From Coriobacteriaceae bacterium (GTDB lineage: Bacteria > Actinomycetota > Coriobacteriia > Coriobacteriales > Coriobacteriaceae): DNA of 64,000 nt. A model generated the notes under the pieces. The model did no database searches, was not told the DNA's origin, and saw only the letters and a program-made list of their open reading frames with translations. The stretch spans positions 1,178,001 through 1,242,000 of the forward strand of contig CP107217.1 of assembly GCA_025757745.1 (NCBI GenBank). The letters run 5' to 3'. Positions 1-7,785 of the stretch are shown here, in pieces; within the stretch, counting starts at the first letter, position 1, and each line of letters begins with the position of its first letter. Position numbers and translations under genes: made by a program.

Positions 1-1
1 G

Positions 2-169
2 CTCGATCTGTTTGATGAGGCGATTGAGCTGGGCTCCCGTGCGGTCGATATGGTCGACAAGTTTGAGCTGACGCCTCGTGAGGCCGATAAGCTCGAGCAG
101 GAATACGATGAGGATGCGGCAAACGAATCCCACGATAGCCAGGCCGCGTCCCCGGATACGAATGGTTGA
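2..169 (+). CDS. xseB: Probable exodeoxyribonuclease VII small subunit, C-terminal part
   Basis: This reading frame enters from the left edge of the window and ends in TGA at 167-169, so only the last 55 residues are seen. They begin LDLFDEAIELGSRAVDMVD and end in an acidic, disordered tail. A short helical 'L.LFDEAI.LG..AV' segment before an acidic tail is how the small subunit of exodeoxyribonuclease VII ends, and in actinobacteria this gene often lies near tlyA, nadK and recN, all DNA or RNA maintenance genes. The stop overlaps the ATG of the next gene (TGATG), which suggests translational coupling. With no N-terminal half visible the assignment is tentative. Confidence 0.5.
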   Translation, partial: LDLFDEAIELGSRAVDMVDKFELTPREADKLEQEYDEDAANESHDSQAASPDTNG

Positions 170-981
170 TGGCATTCATGAAACGTGTGCGTCTCGATGA
201 CGAACTGATTTCACAGGGCATCTGCGCCGATCGAGCGGATGCCCTTCGCACTCTTATGGCCGGCTTGGTCTCGAGTGGCGGCGAGCGTTTGACCTCGCCG
301 GGCCTTAAGGTGACGCCCGGTCTGCCCCTGCACGTGAAGGGCCGTATTCCCTACGTGGGGCGCGGCGGGCTCAAGCTCGAGGGAGCGCTCAATGCGTTTG
401 GGATTGATCCGACGGACCTTGCTTGCCTCGATGTGGGCTGTTCTACGGGTGGCTTTACCGATTGCCTGCTCAAGCGCGGCGCCGCTACGGTCGTTTCGGT
501 CGATGTGGGTCGCGCCCAGTTTGATTGGTCGCTGCGCCAAGACGATCGCGTGACGCTCCATGAACGCACTAACGTCACGCAGCTGCCCGAGCTTGGCTAC
601 GGCAGCGCTATCGACTTGGCCGTGTGCGATGTGTCGTTTACGAGCATAGCGAATATCATCGATGCCGTGCTGGCGTGCCTGAAGCCTTCGGGTTCGTTCT
701 GCACACTCGTAAAACCCCAGTTTGAGGCACCGGCTGCGCTGGTGGGCGAGGGCGGTATTGTGACAGACCCCGCTGTCCGCTGCGATACACTCGTGGCAGC
801 GATTGAGCTTTTTGCCGCCAAGAGCCTGTTCCCGCTCGACGTGTGCGTGTCGCCCATCCATGGCGCCAAGGGCAACGTTGAGTTTTTCCTGTACGGCACG
901 AGGTTTGCCCCCGGCGAGCGCACCGACGATGAGCTGCAATCCCAGGTATCGGTTTTGAGCGAGAAAGCTGCAACGCTATGA
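169..981 (+). CDS. tlyA: TlyA-family rRNA 2'-O-methyltransferase (hemolysin-like)
   Basis: The protein of about 270 residues has an N-terminal S4 RNA-binding domain (roughly residues 5-65, RLDDELISQG...) followed by an FtsJ-like methyltransferase fold. The SAM-binding motif is LDVGCSTGGF near residue 88, and CDVSF and LVKPQFEA supply the later Asp and Lys of the K-D-K-E set known in this family. Family members methylate the 2'-OH of ribose in 16S and 23S rRNA; the old name hemolysin is probably secondary. The ATG at 169 overlaps the previous stop; a TTG at 166 and an ATG at 178 are alternatives. The stop overlaps the nadK start by four bases (ATGA), so it is in an operon with nadK and recN. 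Confidence 0.9.
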   Translation: MAFMKRVRLDDELISQGICADRADALRTLMAGLVSSGGERLTSPGLKVTPGLPLHVKGRIPYVGRGGLKLEGALNAFGIDPTDLACLDVGCSTGGFTDCLLKRGAATVVSVDVGRAQFDWSLRQDDRVTLHERTNVTQLPELGYGSAIDLAVCDVSFTSIANIIDAVLACLKPSGSFCTLVKPQFEAPAALVGEGGIVTDPAVRCDTLVAAIELFAAKSLFPLDVCVSPIHGAKGNVEFFLYGTRFAPGERTDDELQSQVSVLSEKAATL

Positions 982-1838
982 AGGTCTTTCTGGTTCCCAA
1001 TTTCTACAAACAAGAAGCGGTCGAGAGCGGCCTGATGCTTGAGCTTTGGCTTTCGCGCCAGGGCTACGAGGTCGCATGGGCTGCCGACCAGCGCTCCAAG
1101 ATCCAGAGTGCGCCCGATGTTGACGATGCCGACCTGGTCATTACGCTCGGCGGCGACGGTACGCTGCTGCGTGCCGCCCGTATTCTTAACTACCGTGAGA
1201 TTCCCATTTTGGGTCTTTCTTATGGTCATTTGGGGTTTTTGACGGCCGCGAGCCCCGAGGAGCGCGACATTTTGCAGGTCGTGAGCGATGCCCTGTCCGG
1301 TGAGCTCCATGTGAGCCGTCGCGCCACCATCGCCGCCGATATCGTTTCGGTGCGCGAAGACGGTACGAAGGATGCCGTGCGCACGTTCGCTCTCAACGAC
1401 ATGGCGCTTACGCGCGGGCCCCTGTCCGATATGGTCGAGTTCGACATCACGGTGTCCGGCCATCATATCGACCGCCTGCGCGGTGACGGTGTCGTCGTTT
1501 CGACGGCGACCGGCTCCACCGGCTACGCGCTATCCGCTGGCGGCCCCATCGTCAGTCCCGATTACACGGGCATGGTCTGCGTGCCCATCGCTCCACATAC
1601 CATTCAGGCTCGCGCCTTTTTGACCTCGCCGAGCGATGTCGTCGAGATCTTTATGTCCGATGATCGTCCGAGCGTGCCGGCGATTGCCATCGATGGACAG
1701 TTTATTACCTGCGATGGCACGGTCGAGAGCGTGGCTGTGCGTCGCGGTCCCGGAGATGTGCTGCTGCTGGATTACGGCCCCGAGAGCTTCTATAACTCGG
1801 TGAGCCGCGTGTTCTACGGAGTGCGTCATGATCGATGA
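978..1838 (+). CDS. nadK: NAD kinase
   Basis: This 286-residue cytoplasmic enzyme phosphorylates NAD to NADP using ATP or polyphosphate. The diagnostic GGDGT motif is at residues 58-62 (ITLGGDGTLLRAARIL), followed by a conserved LND near residue 137 and STATGSTGYALSAGGPIV, the NAD-binding segment, near residue 175. The length is normal. It starts inside the tlyA stop (ATGA overlap) and its end overlaps the recN start by 11 bases, a pattern of coupled translation common in actinobacterial tlyA-nadK-recN clusters. Confidence 0.96.
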   Translation: MKVFLVPNFYKQEAVESGLMLELWLSRQGYEVAWAADQRSKIQSAPDVDDADLVITLGGDGTLLRAARILNYREIPILGLSYGHLGFLTAASPEERDILQVVSDALSGELHVSRRATIAADIVSVREDGTKDAVRTFALNDMALTRGPLSDMVEFDITVSGHHIDRLRGDGVVVSTATGSTGYALSAGGPIVSPDYTGMVCVPIAPHTIQARAFLTSPSDVVEIFMSDDRPSVPAIAIDGQFITCDGTVESVAVRRGPGDVLLLDYGPESFYNSVSRVFYGVRHDR

Positions 1839-3456
1839 ACTGCAGGTTTCCAACATTGCACTCATTCGCGAGGCGACGTTGGTTCCGAGTGCAGGCCTAA
1901 CAGTTCTGACCGGAGAAACCGGCGCCGGTAAGACCGCGCTGCTCTCGGCGCTCAAGCTCATTTTGGGTGAGCGCGCGGATTCGTCGACGGTGCGCGAGGG
2001 CGAGGCGGTTGCCAGCGTCGAGGCGCGCCTGTTTGACGGCCCGCACGACACGGAGGGCTTCACCGTGCAGCGCAGCCTTTCTGCCGAGGGCCGCAGCCGT
2101 GTAAAAATTGACGGCCGCATCGCCAGCGTGCGCGAACTTTCGGATCGCGTCGGCGTGATGATGGATCTTTGCGGTCAGCACGAGCACCAGCGCCTGCTCG
2201 AGCCGGCGCATCATGTTGCCATGGTCGATGCCTGGGCAGGACGCCCGGCACTTGAGGCGCTCGAGCACTACCGTGCTTGCTTTAAGGCATCGCGCGCGGC
2301 CGCCAAGGAGGTCCGTCGCGTCGAAGAGACCTCGCGTGCGCAGGGGAGTCGCGTTGAGGAGGCGCGCTTCGCCCTGGAGCGCATCGCCGAGGTCGACCCC
2401 AAGCCGGGTGAGTATGAGGAGCTCGAGGAGCTGCTGCCGCGTTCCGAGCATGCCGAGGTGCTCGTCGCCACGGCCAATGATGCCCATGCTTCGCTTGCAG
2501 CCGAAGGGGGAGCGCTCGATGCCGTGAACAGCGCCGTAGCAGATCTTTCCCGTATGGCGACCGTCGATCGCAAGCTGGGCGATATCGCCGATGCGCTTTC
2601 GGATGCTTGCATCTCTCTTGAGGATTGTGCCAATGAGTTGCGCGCCTATCGCGATGGGGTTGCGTTTGACCCTCGTGAGCTTGCTCGCATGCGCGAGCGC
2701 TATTCCGATCTTAAGGGGCTTCTGAGACAGTGGGGTCCCACCATGGACGATGTCTTTGCCATGCGTGATCGCTCACAAGAGCTGCTTTCCCTGGTCGATG
2801 ATGGCGATGAGCAGATCAAGAAGGCACGCGAGGCACTCGGGAGCGCCGAACGCGAGCTTTTTGCTGCTGCCAAGGCGCTTAAACGCGCGCGGAATACGGC
2901 AGCCCCGCGCTTTTGCCACGAGGTCGGCCGTCAGATGGCGCGCCTGGAGATGGGCAGCGCCGAGCTCGTTTGGGAGTCGCGCGATCTTCCGCGTGCCGAA
3001 TGGACGCCGGCGGGGCCTTCGAGCTATGAGCTTTTATATCGCAGCGGTGCCGGATTGACGCCGCGCCCCCTGCGCCGCATTGCGTCGGGCGGCGAGCTGA
3101 GCCGCGTCATGCTGGCGAGCAAGGCCGTCCTCGGCAACGCAGATGGCGTGGATACGCTGGTGTTCGACGAGGTCGATGCAGGTGTCGGCGGCTCTACCGC
3201 ACGTGCCCTCGCGAGCGTGCTGGCAGATCTCGCCGCTACGCATCAGGTGATTGTCGTAACCCACCTGGCGCAGGTCGCCGTCATGGCCGATAAGCACTAC
3301 GTGGTAAGTAAAGAGCCCGGCGACGTTCCCCAGACGCATCTGGATGAGGTGGCCGGGGACGCCCGCATCGCAGAGATCGCCCGCATGCTGAGCGGCGATC
3401 AATCGGAGGCAAGCCTGGCACACGCCATGCAGATGCTGGAAGAGGCTCGAGGCTAG
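1828..3456 (+). CDS. recN: DNA repair protein RecN
   Basis: RecN is an SMC-like ATPase that acts at DNA double-strand breaks. The protein is 542 residues, typical for the family. The Walker A motif GETGAGKT is at residues 29-36, the ABC signature (IASGGELSRVMLASK) and Walker B (TLVFDEVDAGVGG) lie in the C-terminal third, and long charged helices between them form the coiled-coil arms. The start lies 11 bases inside nadK. It is the last gene of its operon; the repeat and hairpin beginning at 3534 follow on the same strand. Confidence 0.96.
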   Translation: MIDELQVSNIALIREATLVPSAGLTVLTGETGAGKTALLSALKLILGERADSSTVREGEAVASVEARLFDGPHDTEGFTVQRSLSAEGRSRVKIDGRIASVRELSDRVGVMMDLCGQHEHQRLLEPAHHVAMVDAWAGRPALEALEHYRACFKASRAAAKEVRRVEETSRAQGSRVEEARFALERIAEVDPKPGEYEELEELLPRSEHAEVLVATANDAHASLAAEGGALDAVNSAVADLSRMATVDRKLGDIADALSDACISLEDCANELRAYRDGVAFDPRELARMRERYSDLKGLLRQWGPTMDDVFAMRDRSQELLSLVDDGDEQIKKAREALGSAERELFAAAKALKRARNTAAPRFCHEVGRQMARLEMGSAELVWESRDLPRAEWTPAGPSSYELLYRSGAGLTPRPLRRIASGGELSRVMLASKAVLGNADGVDTLVFDEVDAGVGGSTARALASVLADLAATHQVIVVTHLAQVAVMADKHYVVSKEPGDVPQTHLDEVAGDARIAEIARMLSGDQSEASLAHAMQMLEEARG

Positions 3457-3533
3457 AACGAGCCGACAGTGTTGGCGGGGACAAAATATCAGCAATTGTT
3501 GCACCGCCACTTGCTTGTCTGGCCCGACCGTCA

Positions 3534-3685
3534 AAAACTATGCCGGTTTACTACGATGAATCGGCGTAGCTCGAGCACAGCTAAAATTGTAAAAAGAAAA
3601 CCGCAGGTAGAACCCCTGCGGTTTTCTTTTAAAACACGATGTGGTCGCGTATTCCGATTTCATCGTAGTAAACCGGCATAGTTTT
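3534..3685. repeat. Palindromic intergenic element, CCGGTTTACTACGA family, copy 1
   Basis: The 152-bp element lies between the convergent recN and rpiR genes. Its ends are inverted repeats: 3534-3564 and 3654-3685 match over about 30 bp with one extra base, built around TATGCCGGTTTACTACGATG. In the centre is a second hairpin (3593-3630) with the arm AAAACCGCAGG. A second copy at 37261-37394 shares the termini and the internal AAAACCGCAGGTAGA and GTGGTCG blocks but differs elsewhere. No ORF is present. It looks like a non-autonomous mobile repeat that has brought or become a terminator. Confidence 0.8.
3593..3634 (+). terminator. Rho-independent terminator of recN, inside the repeat
   Basis: AAAAGAAAACCGCAGG pairs with CCTGCGGTTTTCTTTT across a 6-nt loop, with A-rich and T-rich sides, so it can work in both directions for the convergent recN and rpiR genes. 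Confidence 0.8.
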
Positions 3686-3718
3686 ATCGGAACGGTACAT
3701 AACGACCCCTGATAAAAC

Positions 3719-4576
3719 CTACTCCACGACCTTATCCGGCTGGATGAGCTCCTCGTAGTAGCTGATATGCTCGCGGGCGTCTTCAATCTCGGGCAGCAGG
3801 AAGTTATAGATAACCTCGATGATCATCGTGGCGCTCATCTTGGAGAACGCAAAGTCACCCGTGGTGAGCAGCGCCTCGTGGTTCACGGTATTAAAGGTGT
3901 AGTCGGCCAGGCGAGCAAGCGGAGACTTGCTGTCGCTGCTAATGACGACTACGGTAGCTCCGCAGTCGCGAGCCGCCTTTGCCATGCGATTGAGTCGACG
4001 CGACTTGCCGGAGTTCGAGATCAGCACGATGACATCGCCCGGGCGCAATGTGAGCGCAAAGCCAATCGAGGTCTCGCTGATAGTGCTTGCCATGCAGCGA
4101 AGGCCCAGCTGAGAGAACTTAAACGTCGCGTCGAGCGCGACGGCATTGGTGTTGCCTACGGCTGCAAACTCGATAGCCCCTGCGTTCTTAAACGCGCGCA
4201 CGACGGCTGCCAGTGTGTCGTGATCAATGCCATCGATGGTCGCATTGAGCTCGCTGACCTTGGCGGCGAGGATATTCTTGAGGCTCTGTTCCATATTGTC
4301 GAGCGATACCTCGTCGGTGAGTCCTTCATTGCGCTGGCTCTCCAGATCGCGCGCCAGCGAAAACTGGAAACTGCGAAAGCTGCCAAAACCCAGTTTGCGG
4401 CAGAAGCGCGAGACGGTTGCCTCGGAGGTTGCGGCGGCGCGCGAGAGCTGGGCGGCTGTCAGACGCGGTGCCTCGGACTGGTGCTCTAGGATATAGTCGA
4501 CAATGCGCTGCTCGGACTCGCTGTATCCCTTGTGCGTACTAATAAGGGAGAGTGCGCTCTTGCTGCTATCGGACAT
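3719..4576 (-). CDS. MurR/RpiR-family transcriptional regulator
   Basis: The protein has an N-terminal helix-turn-helix of the RpiR type (residues about 1-80, with LTAAQLSRAAATSEATVSRF) and a C-terminal SIS sugar-phosphate-binding domain (about 110-240, with DVIVLISNSGKS). Such regulators sense phosphosugars. The start was set at ATG 4576 because AGGAG lies nine bases upstream on the coding strand; an upstream in-frame ATG at 4657 lacks this and would run through the promoter region. It is divergent from the fructose PTS gene, and two dyads lie between them, so it probably controls that gene and the fructose operon. The ligand, perhaps fructose 1-phosphate, is inferred only. Confidence 0.9.
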   Translation of the reverse strand: MSDSSKSALSLISTHKGYSESEQRIVDYILEHQSEAPRLTAAQLSRAAATSEATVSRFCRKLGFGSFRSFQFSLARDLESQRNEGLTDEVSLDNMEQSLKNILAAKVSELNATIDGIDHDTLAAVVRAFKNAGAIEFAAVGNTNAVALDATFKFSQLGLRCMASTISETSIGFALTLRPGDVIVLISNSGKSRRLNRMAKAARDCGATVVVISSDSKSPLARLADYTFNTVNHEALLTTGDFAFSKMSATMIIEVIYNFLLPEIEDAREHISYYEELIQPDKVVE

Positions 4577-4674
4577 GGGATGGCTCCTGGCTGGCATAAA
4601 AATCGGACTTGTTTCGTAATGTCGTAGTATAAGGGCATTTTCAATTACAAGATACACCTTGCCGTTTCAATAGT

Positions 4675-4725
4675 TGATGGTAAACTTTCATCGACCGTTT
4701 ACGGTAATGAAAGAACCTTTCACCG
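4675..4725. promoter_or_regulatory. Candidate operator region between rpiR and the fructose PTS gene
   Basis: The 273-base intergenic region holds two overlapping dyads: TGAAAG-AAC-CTTTCA at 4708-4722, and GTAAAC (4680-4685) facing GTTTAC (4697-4702), with another CTTTCAT/ATGAAAG pairing at 4685-4713. Dyads in a shared regulator/target promoter are the usual place for RpiR binding. The protein that binds is inferred. Confidence 0.5.
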
Positions 4726-4849
4726 GAGAAATGAGCTGTATTACTTCTCGTACAAGCGGTGGCTTGGTATCTTTCAGATGTGGAAAAGCGCGCAAGGACG
4801 CGCGTGTAGGGGAGCGCCTGCGGGCGCAAAACTTAAAAAGGAGGGACAC

Positions 4850-6868
4850 ATGGCTAAGTTTGACATCATCGCCGCCACCGGTTGCCCGACCGGCATCGCG
4901 CACACCTTCATGGCGAAGGAGGCGCTGGAGAAGGCAGCTGCCGAGCGCGGTCTGACCATTAAGGTCGAGACCCATGGCCAGGTCGGTGTCGAGAACGAGC
5001 TCACCAAGGGCGAGATCGCTGGCGCCAAGGCCGTCGTTGTCGCAGCTGATAAGGATGTCCAGGCGGAGCGTTTCGCCGGTAAGCCCATGGTTTCCGTTGG
5101 TGTTTCCAAGGCCCTGTCCGTCGAGGCTGCCGGCAAGCTGATCGACCGCGCACTCGCCGCCAAGGGCGACGACACGGTTGCGGCTGCTGCCGATGTCGAG
5201 GATGAGGTCGAGGAGAAGGAGTCCATCGGCCACATCATCTATAAGCACCTCATGAACGGCGTCAGCCACATGCTGGTCTTCGTCGTTGCCGGTGGTGTTC
5301 TGACCGCCGTTTCGTTCCTGTGGGGCATCACGTCCTTCGATTCGACGGCGGCCGACTACAACAGCTTCGCCGCTATGCTCAAGATTATCGGCGGCATCGC
5401 CATGAACCTCATGGTTCCCGTGCTTTCCGCCTACATCGCCGAGTCCATCGGCAAGCGCCCGGCACTCGTCCCCGGCTTCGTCGCCGGTATGATCGCCATC
5501 CAGGGTCTGCCTGTCGTCGAGGGACCCGACGGTACCATGCTCATTGACGCCGGCGGCACCGGTGTGGGCTTCGGCTTCCTGGGCGGCATCGTCGGCGGCT
5601 TCCTCGCTGGCTATGTCATCTTGCTGCTCGAGAAGGTCTTTGCCGGTCTGCCCAAGAACCTGGACGGTCTCAAGGCTATCTTCCTGTACCCGCTGTTCTC
5701 CACGCTGATTGTCGGTCTCGTGATGCTCGGCATCTCCGGCCCCATGGCTGCCATTAACACCGCCATGATGGACTTCCTCAAGGGTCTGTCTGCCTCCGGC
5801 GCTGTTGTCCTGGGTCTTGCTATCGGCTGCATGTGCGCCTTTGACATGGGCGGCCCGGTTAACAAGGCTGCTTACGTCACCGGTACCGCCATGCTCACCG
5901 AGGCCCTGGCAGCTGGTGTTGGCACCGACACCTACAACTTCGGCACCAACTTCATGGCTGCCGTCTCCGCCGCTTGCATCGTTCCGCCGCTGATCACCAC
6001 CTTCGCCGTCATCGTCGGCAAGAAGTACTTCAGCCAGGAGGATCATGACGCCGGTGTCGTCAACCTCATCCTTGGTTGCACCCACATCACCGAGGGCGCC
6101 ATTCCGTTCATGACCAAGAACATCTGGCCCGTCATGCCCATCATGATGCTCGGTTCCTCCATCGCCTCGATCCTGACCATTATGTTCAACGTCCACGATC
6201 CGGCGCCCCACGGTGGCTTCCTGGTCCTGCCCGTTGTCGAGAACGGTCCGCTGTGGGTCCTCGCGATCCTCATCGGCGCCGTGGTCGGTGGCATCCTGTT
6301 CGTCGCCTTCAAGAAGTATGACTTCGAGAAGAACCAGAAGTCCGCTCCTGCCGCTCCCGCCAAGTCGGTTGAGGCCCCCAAGGCCGCTGCCGTCGAGGCC
6401 CCCAAGGCCGAGGCTGCCGACTTCGTGAAGGTCGAGAACGTCTTTGTCGCCGAGGACTTCGCTTCTCGTGACGAGGCTCTGAGCTTTGTCTCCAACCAGG
6501 CCGTCAAGGCCGGTATCGCCGGCGACGCCGACGCCGTGATGAACGCCTTCCTGGCCCGCGAGGCCGAGGGTACTACGGGCATGATGGAGGGCTTTGCCAT
6601 CCCGCATGCCAAGTCCGATGCCATTTCCGAGGCCGCCGTCATCGTCGTCAAGGACGAGTCCGGCGTAACCGGTTGGGACACCATGGATGGCGCTCCCGTC
6701 AACGTGGCTATCGCCCTGCTTATTCCCGGTGCCCAGGCCGGCACCACGCACCTCAAGATCCTGTCCAAGGTCGCCGAGGCGCTTATGGACGAGGGCTTCC
6801 GTGCCACCGTCAAGGGTTCCACCGACGCCGCCGAGATCGCCAAGACGATCAACGCCCGTCTGGTCTAA
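4850..6868 (+). CDS. fruA: Fructose-specific PTS permease, IIB-IIC-IIA in one chain
   Basis: This 672-residue membrane protein takes up fructose and phosphorylates it with phosphate passed from HPr. The IIB domain comes first, with the phosphorylated cysteine at residue 12 in ATGCPTGIAHTFMAKE. The IIC channel (about 115-490) has many hydrophobic segments. An Ala/Pro linker (about 500-525) leads to the IIA domain with its phosphorylated His586 in FAIPHAKS. The order B-C-A differs from the A-B-C order of many FruA proteins but is found in Gram-positives. ATG 4850 has AAAGGAGGG just upstream; a longer frame from 4778 lacks a ribosome site. HPr, enzyme I and two fructose-1-phosphate kinase-type genes follow. 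Confidence 0.93.
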   Translation: MAKFDIIAATGCPTGIAHTFMAKEALEKAAAERGLTIKVETHGQVGVENELTKGEIAGAKAVVVAADKDVQAERFAGKPMVSVGVSKALSVEAAGKLIDRALAAKGDDTVAAAADVEDEVEEKESIGHIIYKHLMNGVSHMLVFVVAGGVLTAVSFLWGITSFDSTAADYNSFAAMLKIIGGIAMNLMVPVLSAYIAESIGKRPALVPGFVAGMIAIQGLPVVEGPDGTMLIDAGGTGVGFGFLGGIVGGFLAGYVILLLEKVFAGLPKNLDGLKAIFLYPLFSTLIVGLVMLGISGPMAAINTAMMDFLKGLSASGAVVLGLAIGCMCAFDMGGPVNKAAYVTGTAMLTEALAAGVGTDTYNFGTNFMAAVSAACIVPPLITTFAVIVGKKYFSQEDHDAGVVNLILGCTHITEGAIPFMTKNIWPVMPIMMLGSSIASILTIMFNVHDPAPHGGFLVLPVVENGPLWVLAILIGAVVGGILFVAFKKYDFEKNQKSAPAAPAKSVEAPKAAAVEAPKAEAADFVKVENVFVAEDFASRDEALSFVSNQAVKAGIAGDADAVMNAFLAREAEGTTGMMEGFAIPHAKSDAISEAAVIVVKDESGVTGWDTMDGAPVNVAIALLIPGAQAGTTHLKILSKVAEALMDEGFRATVKGSTDAAEIAKTINARLV

Positions 6869-6904
6869 TCTCGCATCTCGCGAATAACATCGCCCCTTGT
6901 ATAT

Positions 6905-6941
6905 AAGGCGGGGACTCCACCAGGAGTCCCCGCCTTTTTCT
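6905..6941 (+). terminator. Terminator after the fructose PTS gene
   Basis: AAGGCGGGGACT pairs perfectly with AGTCCCCGCCTT around an 8-nt loop and a T tract follows. Confidence 0.9.
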
Positions 6942-6954
6942 ACCCTTCCCACAA

Positions 6955-7022
6955 GTTGCGGTGAAATAGGGACTGTTTAAACGATTCAACCCCAAATTCA
7001 ATCCATATTATCACCGCAAGTT
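6955..7022. repeat. 65-bp palindrome family (GTTGCGGTGAAATAGGGACT), decayed copy
   Basis: The left arm GTTGCGGTGAAATAGGGACT at 6955-6974 is intact, while the right arm ends in TCACCGCAA and has lost the middle of the match. Better copies are at 33301-33365 and, split by an insertion sequence, at 15792-17158. It lies just after the fruA terminator. Confidence 0.75.
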
Positions 7023-7128
7023 AGAAGAAGGGGATAGCGCGGCCTGTCTATCGGATCGTCCGTGCGGATAAATATTCAGCCAGAATTCCGTTCTCACGAT
7101 ATTACTCTGGACCGACCAAGTTTCCGCA

Positions 7129-7257
7129 GCTTGCCTGCCGGGCGGGGCGGTTAAGTTTGTCGCGAGTTCCGCACGCAAAGGAAAGCACTTAATGTGCTTT
7201 CCGTCATGCGCAGGACTGTAGAGCAGCAAACTTAACCGCCTCGCCCGGCAGGCAAGC
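7129..7257 (+). repeat. Structured element with conserved core and unique outer stem, copy A
   Basis: The outer arms 7129-7159 and 7227-7257 pair over 31 bp with one mismatch. Inside are TCGCGAGTTCCGCACG, a hairpin with 9-bp arms (7180-7188 with 7194-7202, core CACTTAATGTG), CAGGACTGT and GAGCAG. The same core occurs in the same order in copy B (minus strand, 24248-24368), where three base pairs of the hairpin are changed on both sides and the outer arms are unrelated in sequence. It lies about 140 bases before the ptsH start on the coding strand. It could be a cis-acting RNA or a structured mobile repeat. Confidence 0.75.
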
Positions 7258-7394
7258 GGCCAGCAACGACATCCGTCCAATAATTCGTGCGAAACACAAT
7301 GAAAAACAGTTTGATGTGAGTTAATATAAACAACGTCGTGAATATGGCTCCTGTCGCATGGCTGACAGGGGTTAAACACAAAAAGGAGTCAATT

Positions 7395-7658
7395 ATGGTT
7401 TCTGAGAAGGCTACCCTCGTTAATCCTCAGGGTCTTCACATGCGTCCGGCTGGCCTCTTCGCCTCCACCATGGGCAAGTACGCCTGCGACGTGACGGTCG
7501 TCACCCCCGAGAAGGAGGTCAACGGCAAGTCCCCGATGGCCCTCATGGCTGCTGGTATCCCCTGCGGCACCGAGGTCGAGGTCAAGTGCGACGGCGCTGA
7601 CGAGGCCGAGGCTCTGGCTGCTGCCATCGAGCTTATCAAGAGCGGTCTTGGCGAGTAG
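7395..7658 (+). CDS. ptsH: Phosphocarrier protein HPr
   Basis: This 87-residue cytosolic protein carries phosphate from enzyme I to sugar-specific PTS domains. The active His15 is in NPQGLHMRPAG. Ser46 is in NGKSPMALMAAG, the position phosphorylated by HPr kinase in low-GC Gram-positives, though no such kinase gene is in the window. ATG 7395 was chosen for the AAAAGGAG seven bases upstream, rather than the longer frame from 7338. It sits between the fructose permease and enzyme I with a hairpin terminator on each side, so its abundance may be set separately from its neighbours. Confidence 0.95.
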   Translation: MVSEKATLVNPQGLHMRPAGLFASTMGKYACDVTVVTPEKEVNGKSPMALMAAGIPCGTEVEVKCDGADEAEALAAAIELIKSGLGE

Positions 7659-7703
7659 AACTCAAACGGGTCGCATGTTGAACAACTAAGTTCATATTTG
7701 GGG

Positions 7704-7738
7704 GCGCAGTGACCTGTTTTAAGGTAACTGCGCTCTTT
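7704..7738 (+). terminator. Terminator between ptsH and ptsI
   Basis: GCGCAGTGACC pairs with GGTAACTGCGC (one mismatch) around an 8-nt loop, followed by TCTTTTG. It may be partial, letting some transcription into ptsI. Confidence 0.75.
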
Positions 7739-7785
7739 TGTCATGGATATGGCAAAACGCTTTATCACATGACACGGAGAGAGGA

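Noticed and set aside
4688..6952. A 754-codon open frame on the minus strand opposite the fructose PTS gene
   Set aside because: It has Gly/Asp/His-rich low-complexity composition and no recognizable domain; it is the GC-rich shadow of the real plus-strand gene.
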